From Sphingomonas montanisoli (GTDB lineage Bacteria > Pseudomonadota > Alphaproteobacteria > Sphingomonadales > Sphingomonadaceae): a stretch of 64,000 nucleotides of DNA. Below the pieces are notes generated by a model. It ran no database searches, was not told the origin of the DNA, and was given only the letters and a program-made list of their open reading frames with translations. Positions 1 to 7,417 of this stretch are shown here, piece by piece. Position numbers and translations under genes: made by a program. How positions within the stretch are numbered: position 1 is the stretch's first letter; each line of letters starts with the position of its first letter. The stretch spans positions 434,001 through 498,000 of the forward strand of contig NZ_VTOU01000003.1 in assembly GCF_008274695.1 (NCBI RefSeq), given 5' to 3'.

Positions 1-1160
1 CGTCGATCATCAAAACCGTCAAACGAGCCATGGCTGGCGAATATAGCCGAGAGCTTTCGGTCAAGGTCTTCGCAGGCCAAGCTCATTTGATCAGGTTGGG
101 ATATCGGCAAGGCGGGCCGCCCGGGTTTGGCCTGCGACGTCTACTTGTCGATCAGGAGGGGCTACCCAAAGCTGAGCTGTCACGCGGAGAGCACAAAAGC
201 ATTGCGACGGATCGGGTAGTTCTGACGCCCGGACCATCTGACGAGATCGCGATCGTTCTCGAGGTATATCGTCGATTCGTCGCTGGTGAGGGCGAGCCGC
301 AAATTGCAGACGACCTCAACAAACGCGGGATAGTAACCGATCTTGGGCGAGCGTGGACCCGCGGGACGATCCATCAGCTCCTCATCAATGAAAAATATCG
401 CGGCCACAATGTGTGGGCGCGCACCTCTTTCAAGCTTAAACAACGCCACACCACCAACACGCCAGGCGAATGGATCCGCGCCGACGATGCGTTTCAGGCG
501 ATCGTTCCACTCGAACTTTTTACCGAATCGCAGAAAATTATCGCGGCGCGCTCGGACCGTCTCAGTGATGATGCCATGCTCGAACGGCTCCGCGCGATCT
601 TCAGTACTGCCGGTCGCCTCTCGGGTCTGATTATCGACGAAGAAGACGGCCCTTCCAGTGGTTCTTATCGCTCTCGTTTTGGCAGCCTATTGCGAGCCTA
701 TGCCTTGGTCGGCTTCGCTCCCAGCCACGACTATCGATATCTGGAAATCAATCGACGCCTGCGGGCGCTGCATCCGGACCAGCTGACAACGATCGTTGAG
801 GGTCTTCGCGATGCCGGAGGGACGGTTACGCACGATCCCGCGACAGATATCCTCCATATCAATCAAGAGTTTCGGGCGTCCGTTACAATTTCGCGCTGCC
901 TCCCAACAGCGGCAGGCACACTCAGGTGGAAAGTTCGGTTAGACAGCGCCCTTTGTCCCGACGTCACGCTGGTCGTCCGCATGGGTCCCGAAAACACCGC
1001 TGTCCTCGACTACTATCTGCTTCCTCGCTTTGACATGCGCGAAGCCATGCTGCGCTTGGCAGAGTGTAATGGCCTGTCGCTCGACGCCTATCGGATCGAC
1101 ACGCTAGCGCCCTTCTTCCAGATGGCTGCCCGGAACACGCGATGGAAAATAGCGGCATAA
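1..1160 (+). CDS. Large serine recombinase, C-terminal part (5' end outside window)
   Basis: The frame is open from base 3 and closes with TAA; the catalytic N-terminus lies upstream of the window. The remaining ~385 residues begin in the long helix after the catalytic domain (SIIKTVKRAMAGEYSRELS) and continue through a recombinase DNA-binding domain (PGFGLRRL, YRRFVAGEGEPQIADDL, TIHQLLINEKYRGHNVW), as in large serine integrases that catalyse site-specific insertion and excision of mobile DNA. The last 150 residues are not recognised. The next gene starts 19 nt inside this one, so the recombinase and two ParB-like genes look like one transcription unit. The family is clear; whether it is active cannot be judged without the N-terminal serine. 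Confidence 0.85.
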   Translation, partial: SIIKTVKRAMAGEYSRELSVKVFAGQAHLIRLGYRQGGPPGFGLRRLLVDQEGLPKAELSRGEHKSIATDRVVLTPGPSDEIAIVLEVYRRFVAGEGEPQIADDLNKRGIVTDLGRAWTRGTIHQLLINEKYRGHNVWARTSFKLKQRHTTNTPGEWIRADDAFQAIVPLELFTESQKIIAARSDRLSDDAMLERLRAIFSTAGRLSGLIIDEEDGPSSGSYRSRFGSLLRAYALVGFAPSHDYRYLEINRRLRALHPDQLTTIVEGLRDAGGTVTHDPATDILHINQEFRASVTISRCLPTAAGTLRWKVRLDSALCPDVTLVVRMGPENTAVLDYYLLPRFDMREAMLRLAECNGLSLDAYRIDTLAPFFQMAARNTRWKIAA

Positions 1161-2047
1161 GCGCTCGTCCTGCCCAACGGGTCGAGTGGATCCCCATCAA
1201 CCGCATCAGCGTGGTCAACCCGCGCGCGCGCAATAAGAAGGTCTTCAGAGAGATCGTCGACAACATCGCTCAGATTGGGCTGAAACGTCCCATCACCGTA
1301 ACCCGGCGCGCCGAAGCGGACGGCCCCTTTTATGATCTGGTTTGCGGACAAGGACGATTAGATGCCTATTGCGCGCTGGGGCAGGACGAGGTCCCCGCCC
1401 TCGTCGTGTCTGCCGATCCCGAAGATTGCCTCATCGCCAGCCTGGTCGAGAATTGTGCACGTCGACAGCATAATGCGATCGATCTGCTGCAAGACATTGG
1501 TGGTATGCGGCAGCGCGGTCACGACTTTTCCGATATCGCGCGCAAGACTGGCCTGTCGATCGACTATGTGATGGGCGTCTCGAACCTGCTCGAGCGCGGA
1601 GAGCAGCGATTGCTGCGATCCGTGGAATCGCGGGTCATTCCATTGAGCGTCGCGGTAGAGATCGCCGAAGCCGATGATCATGGCGTTCAGCGGGCTCTCT
1701 AAGACGCATATGAACGCGGCGAGCTGCGCGGAAAACGATTGTTGGCGGCCAAAAAGCTCATTGAGACACGGCGACGTCGCGGGAAAGGTTTGGAGTCTCG
1801 GATTACGCGGAATCATGAGCGCGTTTCGTCAGCCGATCTCGTCAAGGCTTATCAGGAGGATACGGCGCGTAAGCGCGACATGATCCGTCGGGCCAACAAC
1901 GCCAATGATCGCCTCATTCTTGTTGTCGAGGCGCTTCGCCGGCTGCGCGCTGACGCCAGCTTCGTCGCCATCCTCGAGGAGGTAGGACTTGATGACATTC
2001 CCGACAATCTTGCCAGACGTTTCGAGCTGCAGGGCAGCGCATCATGA
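1142..2047 (+). pseudogene. ParB/RepB-like protein interrupted by an in-frame TAA
   Basis: The first 186 codons encode a ParB-like N-terminal domain (start ATG, VEWIPINRISVVNPR, then VCGQGRLDAYCALGQDEVPALV and an ENCARRQ box, followed by a KorB-like helix-turn-helix, IARKTGLSIDYVMGV). A TAA at 1700-1702 stops it after GVQRAL. The same frame continues without shift (DAYERGELRGKRLLAAKKLI) to TGA at 2045-2047, where the next gene starts by ATGA overlap. The residues across the stop fit one family, with Gln (CAA) the likely original codon. It therefore looks like one gene broken by a single C-to-T change, or read through or restarted. Its role beside a serine recombinase is unknown; plasmid-partition-like DNA binding is inferred from the fold only. 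Confidence 0.7.
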
Positions 2048-2928
2048 CACAGCCGCGCGTGAAGCTTGGGTTCGAAGAGGCCAGCCTGCGGATTCCGCTG
2101 AACGCGATACAACCGCTACGTGAAGTTTCAGAACGGGTCCGACAATCGGTGAAGTATCAGCAGATCGCCGCCTCGATCGACGAAGTTGGAATTATTGAAC
2201 CGCCCGTGGTGATCCGCGACACCGTCGATCATGGTCGCTTCCACCTGCTCGATGGCCACCTGCGTGTCGCGATCACGCGCGAGCGCGGTGCGACGGAAAT
2301 GGTCTGTTTGGTCGCGATCGACGACGAGGCCTTCACATATAATCGCCGCACGAACCGGATTGCGAGCATTCAGGAACACCGCATGATCCTGAACGCCGTG
2401 CGCAAAGGAGCATCAGAAGACCGGTTGGCACGGGCGCTCAACGTCAACATTGCCAATATCCGCGCAAAACGGAACCTGCTCGTCGGAATCTGTCCGGAGG
2501 TGGCTGCGCTATTGGCGGACAAGCACGTGCCACTGAACAGCTTCACTGAGCTTCGCTTCATGAAGCCGGTACGTCAGGTGGCGGCCGCCCAGCTCATGAT
2601 CGCGATGAACAAATATTCGGTTTCGTACGCCAAATCTTTGGTCGCAGCGACGCCCGACGATCAGCTGGTTACGACACGCAAACGACGCCCGCGCGGGCTT
2701 ACTGACGAACAAATTGCTCTGATGCAGCGCGAATCGGAGGATCTCGATCGAGACTTCCACAAGATTGAGGCGCGTTATGGTGCCGACAATCTCGATCTGG
2801 TGCTGGCAATTGGATTGGTGAGCCGATTATTGGCTAACGCCCGCGTGGTACGCCACCTCGCTACGCACCATCCGCATATTCTGCAGCAGTTTCAAAAGCT
2901 GGAAACGGCACAGTCCGAAGCCGCGTGA
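2044..2928 (+). CDS. ParB/RepB-like DNA-binding protein
   Basis: The product has 294 residues. An N-terminal ParB-type nuclease/partition domain is visible (residues ~15-100: IPLNAIQPLREVSERVRQS, HLLDGHLRVAI), then a helix-turn-helix region (EDRLARALNVNIANIRAKR, ~120-140) and a helical RepB-like C-terminus. ATG overlaps the stop of the preceding ParB-like gene by 4 nt, giving a recombinase - ParB - ParB operon. Such triplets accompany large serine recombinases in alphaproteobacterial islands; the likely role is as DNA-binding accessory factors of the element, which is inferred. No Walker-type ParA partner is present nearby. Confidence 0.75.
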   Translation: MTQPRVKLGFEEASLRIPLNAIQPLREVSERVRQSVKYQQIAASIDEVGIIEPPVVIRDTVDHGRFHLLDGHLRVAITRERGATEMVCLVAIDDEAFTYNRRTNRIASIQEHRMILNAVRKGASEDRLARALNVNIANIRAKRNLLVGICPEVAALLADKHVPLNSFTELRFMKPVRQVAAAQLMIAMNKYSVSYAKSLVAATPDDQLVTTRKRRPRGLTDEQIALMQRESEDLDRDFHKIEARYGADNLDLVLAIGLVSRLLANARVVRHLATHHPHILQQFQKLETAQSEAA

Positions 2929-2996
2929 TCGTTCCCTATATGTTCTGTCCTACACTTGTCAGGTTAGGTAAAGCGAACCCCATAAGGAGTCGCTCT

Positions 2997-3089
2997 ATGG
3001 ACACGCTCGATCCCTCCGTTCTTCTGGCCATCGCTACCATTATCACTAGCCTGTCAGGCCTTGTTTGGTCGTTTCGCCGCAAATCCTAA
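2997..3089 (+). CDS. 30-residue putative membrane peptide
   Basis: A 30-codon frame starts with ATG, preceded by AAGGAG at 2984-2989 with a 7-nt spacer, an excellent ribosome binding site. The peptide has an acidic start (MDTLDPS), one hydrophobic helix (VLLAIATIITSLSGLVW) and a basic tail (SFRRKS), the layout of a single-pass small membrane protein with its C-terminus inside. It is free-standing between the ParB-like operon and the LuxR-type gene. No family is recognised; a small toxin or a membrane regulator are both possible. The call rests on the ribosome binding site and the composition. Confidence 0.5.
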   Translation: MDTLDPSVLLAIATIITSLSGLVWSFRRKS

Positions 3090-3280
3090 GCGCTGCCCGC
3101 GGTCAGAAAGGATGTCGCTGATCAATGCGGCAGTGACGAGGTGGGCATTGTCGCGGAGCTCACAAGCGAAGTGGCCCGGCTTGCAAGCTAACCCCAATCC
3201 GACGCGCGCGCGCGATCAACACAATATCGAAAACCATAATCGGGCCTCGACACATCGCTGTTTCGTGGCACATCTCCATT

Positions 3281-3826
3281 ATGGACCAGACCGGAGCTGA
3301 CAACCTCACCGATCGCCAGAAGGAATGCCTTCGGCTTGCGGCCCGACCGATGACCTCCAAAGAGATTGCGCGTGAGCTGGGGCTGTCGCCGCGCACGGTA
3401 GACTGGCATCTCGACCGGGCCGTGCTGGTGCTTGGGGCATCGGGCCGCTTCGATGCCGCGCGGCGTCTGGTCCAGTCGGAGGACAGTCCCCCGAGATCGA
3501 TGCCATCTGAACCCCCGTATAATTTACTAGGCCCATCGGGGCCGCTTGCCGGACCGCTCGAACCCGCCATTTTGGAGCGGTCAGAGCGACAGCGGTCACA
3601 GCTGGACATTCGGGTGAGTGAAATGAGCGAAACCCAGGCCGTTTACCGGGCTGGCCCACAACACCGAATAAGGCGTGTGCCCCTGCCGTTTGCGACGCGG
3701 GAGGAACCGGAGAATGAACTGAGCGGAATGGAGCGTATGGCCTGGGTGCTGGTCCTCGGCGTTGTCGAGCTGGTGGCCTTCGGAGCCTGCCTTGGCGGCC
3801 TGACGGCCCTCAACCATCTGCTCTAG
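3281..3826 (+). CDS. LuxR-type HTH protein with C-terminal membrane helix
   Basis: The product has 181 residues. A GerE/LuxR helix-turn-helix fills residues ~9-55 (LTDRQKECLRLAARPMTSKE, IARELGLSPRTVDWHLDRA). A Pro/Ser/Arg-rich linker follows, and a hydrophobic segment near the end (MAWVLVLGVVELVAFGACLG, ~150-172) would tether it to the inner membrane. There is no receiver or ligand domain. It leads a co-directional group of four genes (to 5202) that ends with a winged-helix regulator. Membrane-tethered one-component regulators of this layout occur in sphingomonad genomes; the target is unknown. Confidence 0.7.
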   Translation: MDQTGADNLTDRQKECLRLAARPMTSKEIARELGLSPRTVDWHLDRAVLVLGASGRFDAARRLVQSEDSPPRSMPSEPPYNLLGPSGPLAGPLEPAILERSERQRSQLDIRVSEMSETQAVYRAGPQHRIRRVPLPFATREEPENELSGMERMAWVLVLGVVELVAFGACLGGLTALNHLL

Positions 3827-3899
3827 CCGCACCGGCTTCTCACATTGTGATGAACGTGGTGCGCCGATGCTGTCGGCGCAAACAGGGGAGTAGTATCAA

Positions 3900-4286
3900 A
3901 TGTTCTTGCGCAATCTGATCCGTGACCGTGCCCAAGCCGCCCAGACCGTGGTCGATCGCCTCATGGCAGCGGAAATTGCGACCGACGAGGCTTTGAGCCG
4001 CACCGCCGAATTGATGGGAGCCTTGCCGCAGGCGCGCATCGATGGCCGCGTGGCGGCCGAGGAAGGGCATCAGGCGCTCGTTCACGCTACGACGTTCTGG
4101 AACAACCTGATCTCAGCGCGCGGCGCGGTGATCGCAACCCATCAGGCGCTTGCGGAAACCAAAGACCGGATCGGACTGCGTACCGTCGCTCTTGGCGGCG
4201 TGATTGGAAAGGAACATGCAAGCGACACCAATGCCGTCACCGCAGACATCGTGCCGCTGAACGCGCCGGCCAGCGCGGCCGCCTGA
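3900..4286 (+). CDS. Hypothetical protein, 128 aa
   Basis: ATG follows GGGGAG (3885-3890) at a 9-nt spacing. The protein is rich in Ala and predicted helical (FLRNLIRDRAQAAQTVVDRL...ATDEALSRTAELMGALPQAR), with no signal peptide and no convincing membrane helix. No domain is recognised. It sits between the LuxR-type gene and a small integral membrane protein and is probably transcribed with them. The coding call rests on the ribosome binding site, the length and a clean frame. Confidence 0.65.
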   Translation: MFLRNLIRDRAQAAQTVVDRLMAAEIATDEALSRTAELMGALPQARIDGRVAAEEGHQALVHATTFWNNLISARGAVIATHQALAETKDRIGLRTVALGGVIGKEHASDTNAVTADIVPLNAPASAAA

Positions 4287-4340
4287 AGGATTTGAACGGC
4301 ACGTCTTGACCCGTCCGCGCCAGCGTGTTCGGGTCGAAAC

Positions 4341-4793
4341 GTGCCGATCATCCTCCTTCAATATGCCTATTCATTCGCGGTGCTGGCGACTTTGGCTTAT
4401 GCCATTTGGCGCGGCGGAGTGCCCGAGATTGCGGGCGCGGTTATCATGGCGATGGGATCGTTTCTGACGCCTATTGCGGTCGGCTCGCTCTATCCCAAGT
4501 GGAACTCGGCCGAGCCGGCCATCGCGCTTGTCGACCTCGTAGCCTTTGCCGCGTTCGCCATCCTCGCGCTAAAGAGCGATCGGTTTTGGCCCATATGGAC
4601 CACGTCATTTCTCGTACCCGTGCTGGCGATCCACATTGTGAAGCTGCTGGGCCATACGACCACCGGAGCGGCACTCTCCAACAGCCAGGTTTTCTGGGCC
4701 TATCTTATGATCGTCAGCATCATATTTGGTGTGCGCTCGCACGTTGGCAGCGGGCGAGCACCAGCCATACAGACACGGCGCGAGCGTCGTTAG
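4341..4793 (+). CDS. Integral membrane protein, ~5 TM helices
   Basis: The frame encodes 150 residues from GTG at 4341. Hydrophobic segments occur at about residues 4-22 (LLQYAYSFAVLATLAYAIW), 28-48, 62-80, 87-108 and 116-130, so five membrane helices are likely, with a basic C-terminal tail (IQTRRERR). No transporter or enzyme motif is visible. It lies 54 nt after the preceding gene and 37 nt before a MarR-like gene, which suggests one operon. The start has only a weak ribosome binding site. Confidence 0.6.
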   Translation: MPIILLQYAYSFAVLATLAYAIWRGGVPEIAGAVIMAMGSFLTPIAVGSLYPKWNSAEPAIALVDLVAFAAFAILALKSDRFWPIWTTSFLVPVLAIHIVKLLGHTTTGAALSNSQVFWAYLMIVSIIFGVRSHVGSGRAPAIQTRRERR

Positions 4794-4830
4794 TTTTACG
4801 GCCACTCCCCCCATCGGAGGGAGAAGGTCA

Positions 4831-5202
4831 GTGACGCCGCGCTATGAACTTGCCCACCAGTTTTTCGCAATGCGCCGCTACCGTGACGAGCTGCTTGGGG
4901 CGGAGCTGTTTTCTGATCCGGCGTGGGACATCTTACTCGATTTGTACCGCGCCGAGGCGGGCGAGCATGCCGTTAAAGTATCGAGCGCGGGTCTATCCTC
5001 GGTGGCGCCCACCACGGCTCTGCGCTGGCTGAAGATCATGCAGGACCGTGGGTTGATCAGTCGTCGTGACGATCCCAGCGACAGGCGACGCGTATATGTC
5101 GAACTCACCGCACAAGGCCGCGCTCAGATCGCGGCGATCATTGGCTATTTTGATGGCCTGTCGGCTTCTCCTCGCGCCAGTTCGAGTGCCATCGACAAAT
5201 GA
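4831..5202 (+). CDS. MarR-like winged-helix regulator
   Basis: The product has 123 residues. GTG at 4831 is preceded by GGAGGGAGAAGG (4816-4827), better than the longer frame upstream. The pattern is that of MarR proteins: helices (YELAHQFFAMRRYRDELLG), a winged helix with VSSAGLSSVAPTTALRWLKI as recognition region, then a wing (RDDPSDRRRVYVELTAQGR). No ligand domain or cysteine switch is visible. It closes the four-gene group that begins with the LuxR-type gene. Its last 58 nt overlap a short gene on the other strand. Confidence 0.75.
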   Translation: MTPRYELAHQFFAMRRYRDELLGAELFSDPAWDILLDLYRAEAGEHAVKVSSAGLSSVAPTTALRWLKIMQDRGLISRRDDPSDRRRVYVELTAQGRAQIAAIIGYFDGLSASPRASSSAIDK

Positions 5203-5318
5203 GCTGCCGCAAATCCAAGCCCAATGAGATCGAGTTCTGTCAGCGCCTCGTCCATCAACTGAATCGTCGAGGCGAGCCGTGCCTCACGTTCCGCAGGATC
5301 GGTCCATTCACCGTTCAA
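5145..5318 (-). CDS. Small hypothetical protein, 57 aa
   Basis: The start chosen is TTG at 5318, because GGAG lies 8 nt upstream of it and earlier codons have no site. The product is acidic and helical (NGEWTDPAEREARLAS, MDEALTELDLIGLGFAAAHL, SMALELARGEADRPSK). It follows the 5359-5667 gene on the same strand and overlaps the 3' end of the MarR-like gene tail to tail. No family is known to me. Confidence is moderate because of the rare start and the overlap. Confidence 0.45.
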   Translation of the reverse strand: MNGEWTDPAEREARLASTIQLMDEALTELDLIGLGFAAAHLSMALELARGEADRPSK

Positions 5319-5358
5319 TCGATGCTCTCCATATGCCTGACGGGCTGGCTGTGCCCGC

Positions 5359-5667
5359 TCAGTCGGGTTTGATATATTTGATATCCCAAGCCCGATAACC
5401 GGTCTGCTCGTAGTGCCGTCGTGCGGCCTGTAGCTGGAGCAACAATTCGCGTCCCGCCTTGTCACGCGCTGCTCGCATGTCAGCGACCGTGCGCACTGCC
5501 GAATCGGCTTCCATCACGGACGCCAGCGCTACGACCAGCGATTGCCGGATTATGTCGGGATCGATAGCGACAGGCAGCATGCCACCCTGTTCATTCGCGT
5601 GCACGTCGAGAATATGATCAAGGATCGCTACGGCGAGCACGTTTCGGCGGTCAGGGATGGCTGTCAT
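5359..5667 (-). CDS. Hypothetical protein, 102 aa
   Basis: ATG at 5667 is preferred over a TTG two codons earlier. The protein has an alpha-helical look (RRNVLAVAILDHILDVHANE, DIIRQSLVVALASVMEADSA, ADMRAARDKAGRELLLQLQA) and ends YRAWDIKYIKPD. There is no signal peptide or known motif. It is followed by a 57-codon gene on the same strand. Compact genes of this kind are typical of sphingomonad accessory regions; no function can be assigned. Confidence 0.55.
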   Translation of the reverse strand: MTAIPDRRNVLAVAILDHILDVHANEQGGMLPVAIDPDIIRQSLVVALASVMEADSAVRTVADMRAARDKAGRELLLQLQAARRHYEQTGYRAWDIKYIKPD

Positions 5668-5876
5668 CGGCAAAACGTATCGCTTGGCGATGGCTCAGGA
5701 AAGTCGCGCTTGCACACAGCCCTGCGTCGGGAGCCGAGAAGCACTTCAATCGTACTGTTGGATCCGGATCGACAGGCGATGCGGGCAAGATCGCGTTCGA
5801 TCAAAGAGACGAACGCTGTCGCTGTCGTGGGTCGCTGGCGGCCGGGACTGACGAAATCATTCCCGGCCAATCCAGT

Positions 5877-6170
5877 TCAAGGGCATTTGGTAAACTGGCC
5901 CTTCTTTGGACCGGTCGAGTAACGGCACTTGCCGTTTGCATCCTTCGAAACCTTGGCCATCGTGCTGGTGTTGGTCACTTGTGCGCATTTGATAAACTGG
6001 CCCTTGTCGTTTCGGCAGGCCGCTTTCTGTGTGGTCGATGTAGCGCTGGTGACCTTGCCGTTAGCGGTCGTCACCCTCGACGTGGACTTGGTGGCAGCCG
6101 CCGTCTGCGCCATGGCGGGTGTCCCCGCCAGCAGGATCATTATGGCGGTCGCGCCGAACAGTTTCTTCAT
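5877..6170 (-). CDS. Small secreted protein with duplicated Cys motif
   Basis: The product has 97 residues. ATG at 6170 follows GGGAGAG. A Sec signal peptide covers ~1-21 (KKLFGATAIMILLAGTPAMA, cleavage before QTA). The mature part is Thr/Ser/Ala-rich and then contains two similar units, CRNDKGQFIKC and CRYSTGPKKGQFTKC, each with a Cys pair around KGQF. This suggests a periplasmic or secreted protein with two small disulphide-closed units. Function unknown. Confidence 0.65.
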   Translation of the reverse strand: MKKLFGATAIMILLAGTPAMAQTAAATKSTSRVTTANGKVTSATSTTQKAACRNDKGQFIKCAQVTNTSTMAKVSKDANGKCRYSTGPKKGQFTKCP

Positions 6171-6265
6171 GGCATCTCTCCCACGCCGTGATCGGCGCTC
6201 CTAGCCAACGCGCGCGGCGGGAAGCGGTTTCCAATCGAACGAAGCGCGCTGGAAATGGGGTTTTC

Positions 6266-6459
6266 TTATTGAAGGCTAGCCTCGCCTCGCTCTTCAAGGG
6301 TGGTGAGCAGGCCAAAATGCGCGACCACACCTGGCCGCCTTGATGGTTACCCTCGTCGAACAGCGCATCGGCCCGTTGGCTGGCATGAAACCAGGCGTCC
6401 CCGCCATGGACGCGGATGATCTGCAAGGCGCACGCCCATATCTCACGGTCGTCGATCAT
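6266..6459 (-). pseudogene. DUF6961-like small protein with a probable frameshift
   Basis: From ATG at 6459 the frame gives DDREIWACALQIIRVHGGDA, WFHASQRADALF, GGQVWSRILA, matching the layout of small sphingomonad DUF6961 proteins (WACA ... HG ... R..AL ... W..I). After RILA the reading frame turns unlike the family (CSPPLKSEARL) and runs on to 6061 into the signal-peptide gene. Moving the frame by one base near 6307-6312 gives LTTLEERGEASLQ and a stop at 6266-6268, the expected length of about 65 residues. A one-base deletion is the simplest reading. Confidence 0.5.
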
Positions 6460-6570
6460 GACCACATTTCTGAGCGACCGACCGCAACGGGGCCATATTT
6501 TCCCGCCTGATCGATATCGCCCTCCACGATCATTTCTCTTCGCCGCGATCGCGGCCGAATGCGTCCGACA

Positions 6571-6822
6571 TCAATTCGGGAAAGCGTCGCGTTCAAAGAG
6601 GAAACCGGCGGCGATAATCGCATCGGCAAGCGGTGCGAAATAGCGCATCTCGACAGCGACCGCGTCACCGACCCACTGCGCAGAATCCGCAAGGTGGGTG
6701 TGAAGCCATGCGCTGGCGTTTGGCGTCAGCGGCGTGATCATTGCGAGGCCGCCCGACCGTTCGGCGCGAAATGCCGCCCCGGCTTGGGATGGCGCTGTGA
6801 ACCGCGCTAATGGATTAGCCAT
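6571..6822 (-). CDS. Hypothetical protein, 83 aa
   Basis: ATG at 6822 is chosen because CAGGAG lies 10 nt upstream; an in-frame GTG/ATG further out would add an unconvincing Cys-rich stretch. The product begins MANPLARFTAPSQAGAAFRA and contains PNASAWLHTHLADSAQWVGD, AVAVEMRYFAPLADAIIAAG and FLFERDAF. It looks like a small soluble globular protein. No family is recognised. It is the last gene before a 595-bp gap. Confidence 0.5.
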   Translation of the reverse strand: MANPLARFTAPSQAGAAFRAERSGGLAMITPLTPNASAWLHTHLADSAQWVGDAVAVEMRYFAPLADAIIAAGFLFERDAFPN

Positions 6823-7417
6823 TGCTAACTGACTCCTGAGCAGAGGGTCACAATGCCCGGTACGATCATAGCTGCATAGCCGCACGCAGGCCATGGGCGC
6901 GAGACGGCTCGTGCGGTTCGATATTGGATCTTATGTTAAATTACACGGCGCCCATCGCGGCAATATTGCGGCTCAACAAAATGCAAACACGATCCGTCGC
7001 GGTCTGCCGAATATAACTTGCATTAGTGCACGTTGACACTGAGCTTGGTGATGGAGCCCTTCGTATCAGCGCCACACTACTGGCGGCCGGGAAGGACGCG
7101 AGGGGCCTCACCTGCAAAGGCGAGCGCGACCTGGCATCCCCCTGCCCTAAAATCTCGGCCGGGTGGTGATCTCGTCCCCACCAAGGAGAGCCGCCAGCCC
7201 GCCCCTGACAGCCTCGTTTATCAATAATATCAAAATCATTACAGCCAAAACCGAGACAAATTGATTTGAAAAGGATGCCACCGGAATGGCGATTTCGGAT
7301 GCAAGCTCACTTCAAAAAGGCAATCCTATCGATTAATCTTCTCAGAATCTCCTCTCCGACTGTCACGGACGAGGCATGGTTTCAGTGGTATTCGCTTTCA
7401 TCCATTGAGGAAGGGAT
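6823..7417. other. Intergenic region, no supported gene
   Basis: No frame here has both a start signal and plausible composition; a 64-codon plus-strand frame (7033-7227) is Pro/Arg-rich without a ribosome binding site. The part 7220-7400 is clearly AT-richer than its surroundings and should carry the promoter of the SH3/metallo-beta-lactamase gene, whose ribosome binding site (GAGGAAGGG) lies just before 7418. Confidence 0.5.

Noticed and set aside
5664-5870. 68-codon minus-strand frame
   Set aside because: Starts with TTG without a ribosome binding site and has mixed composition; FVSLIERDLARI looks protein-like but the rest does not. Could be a relic.
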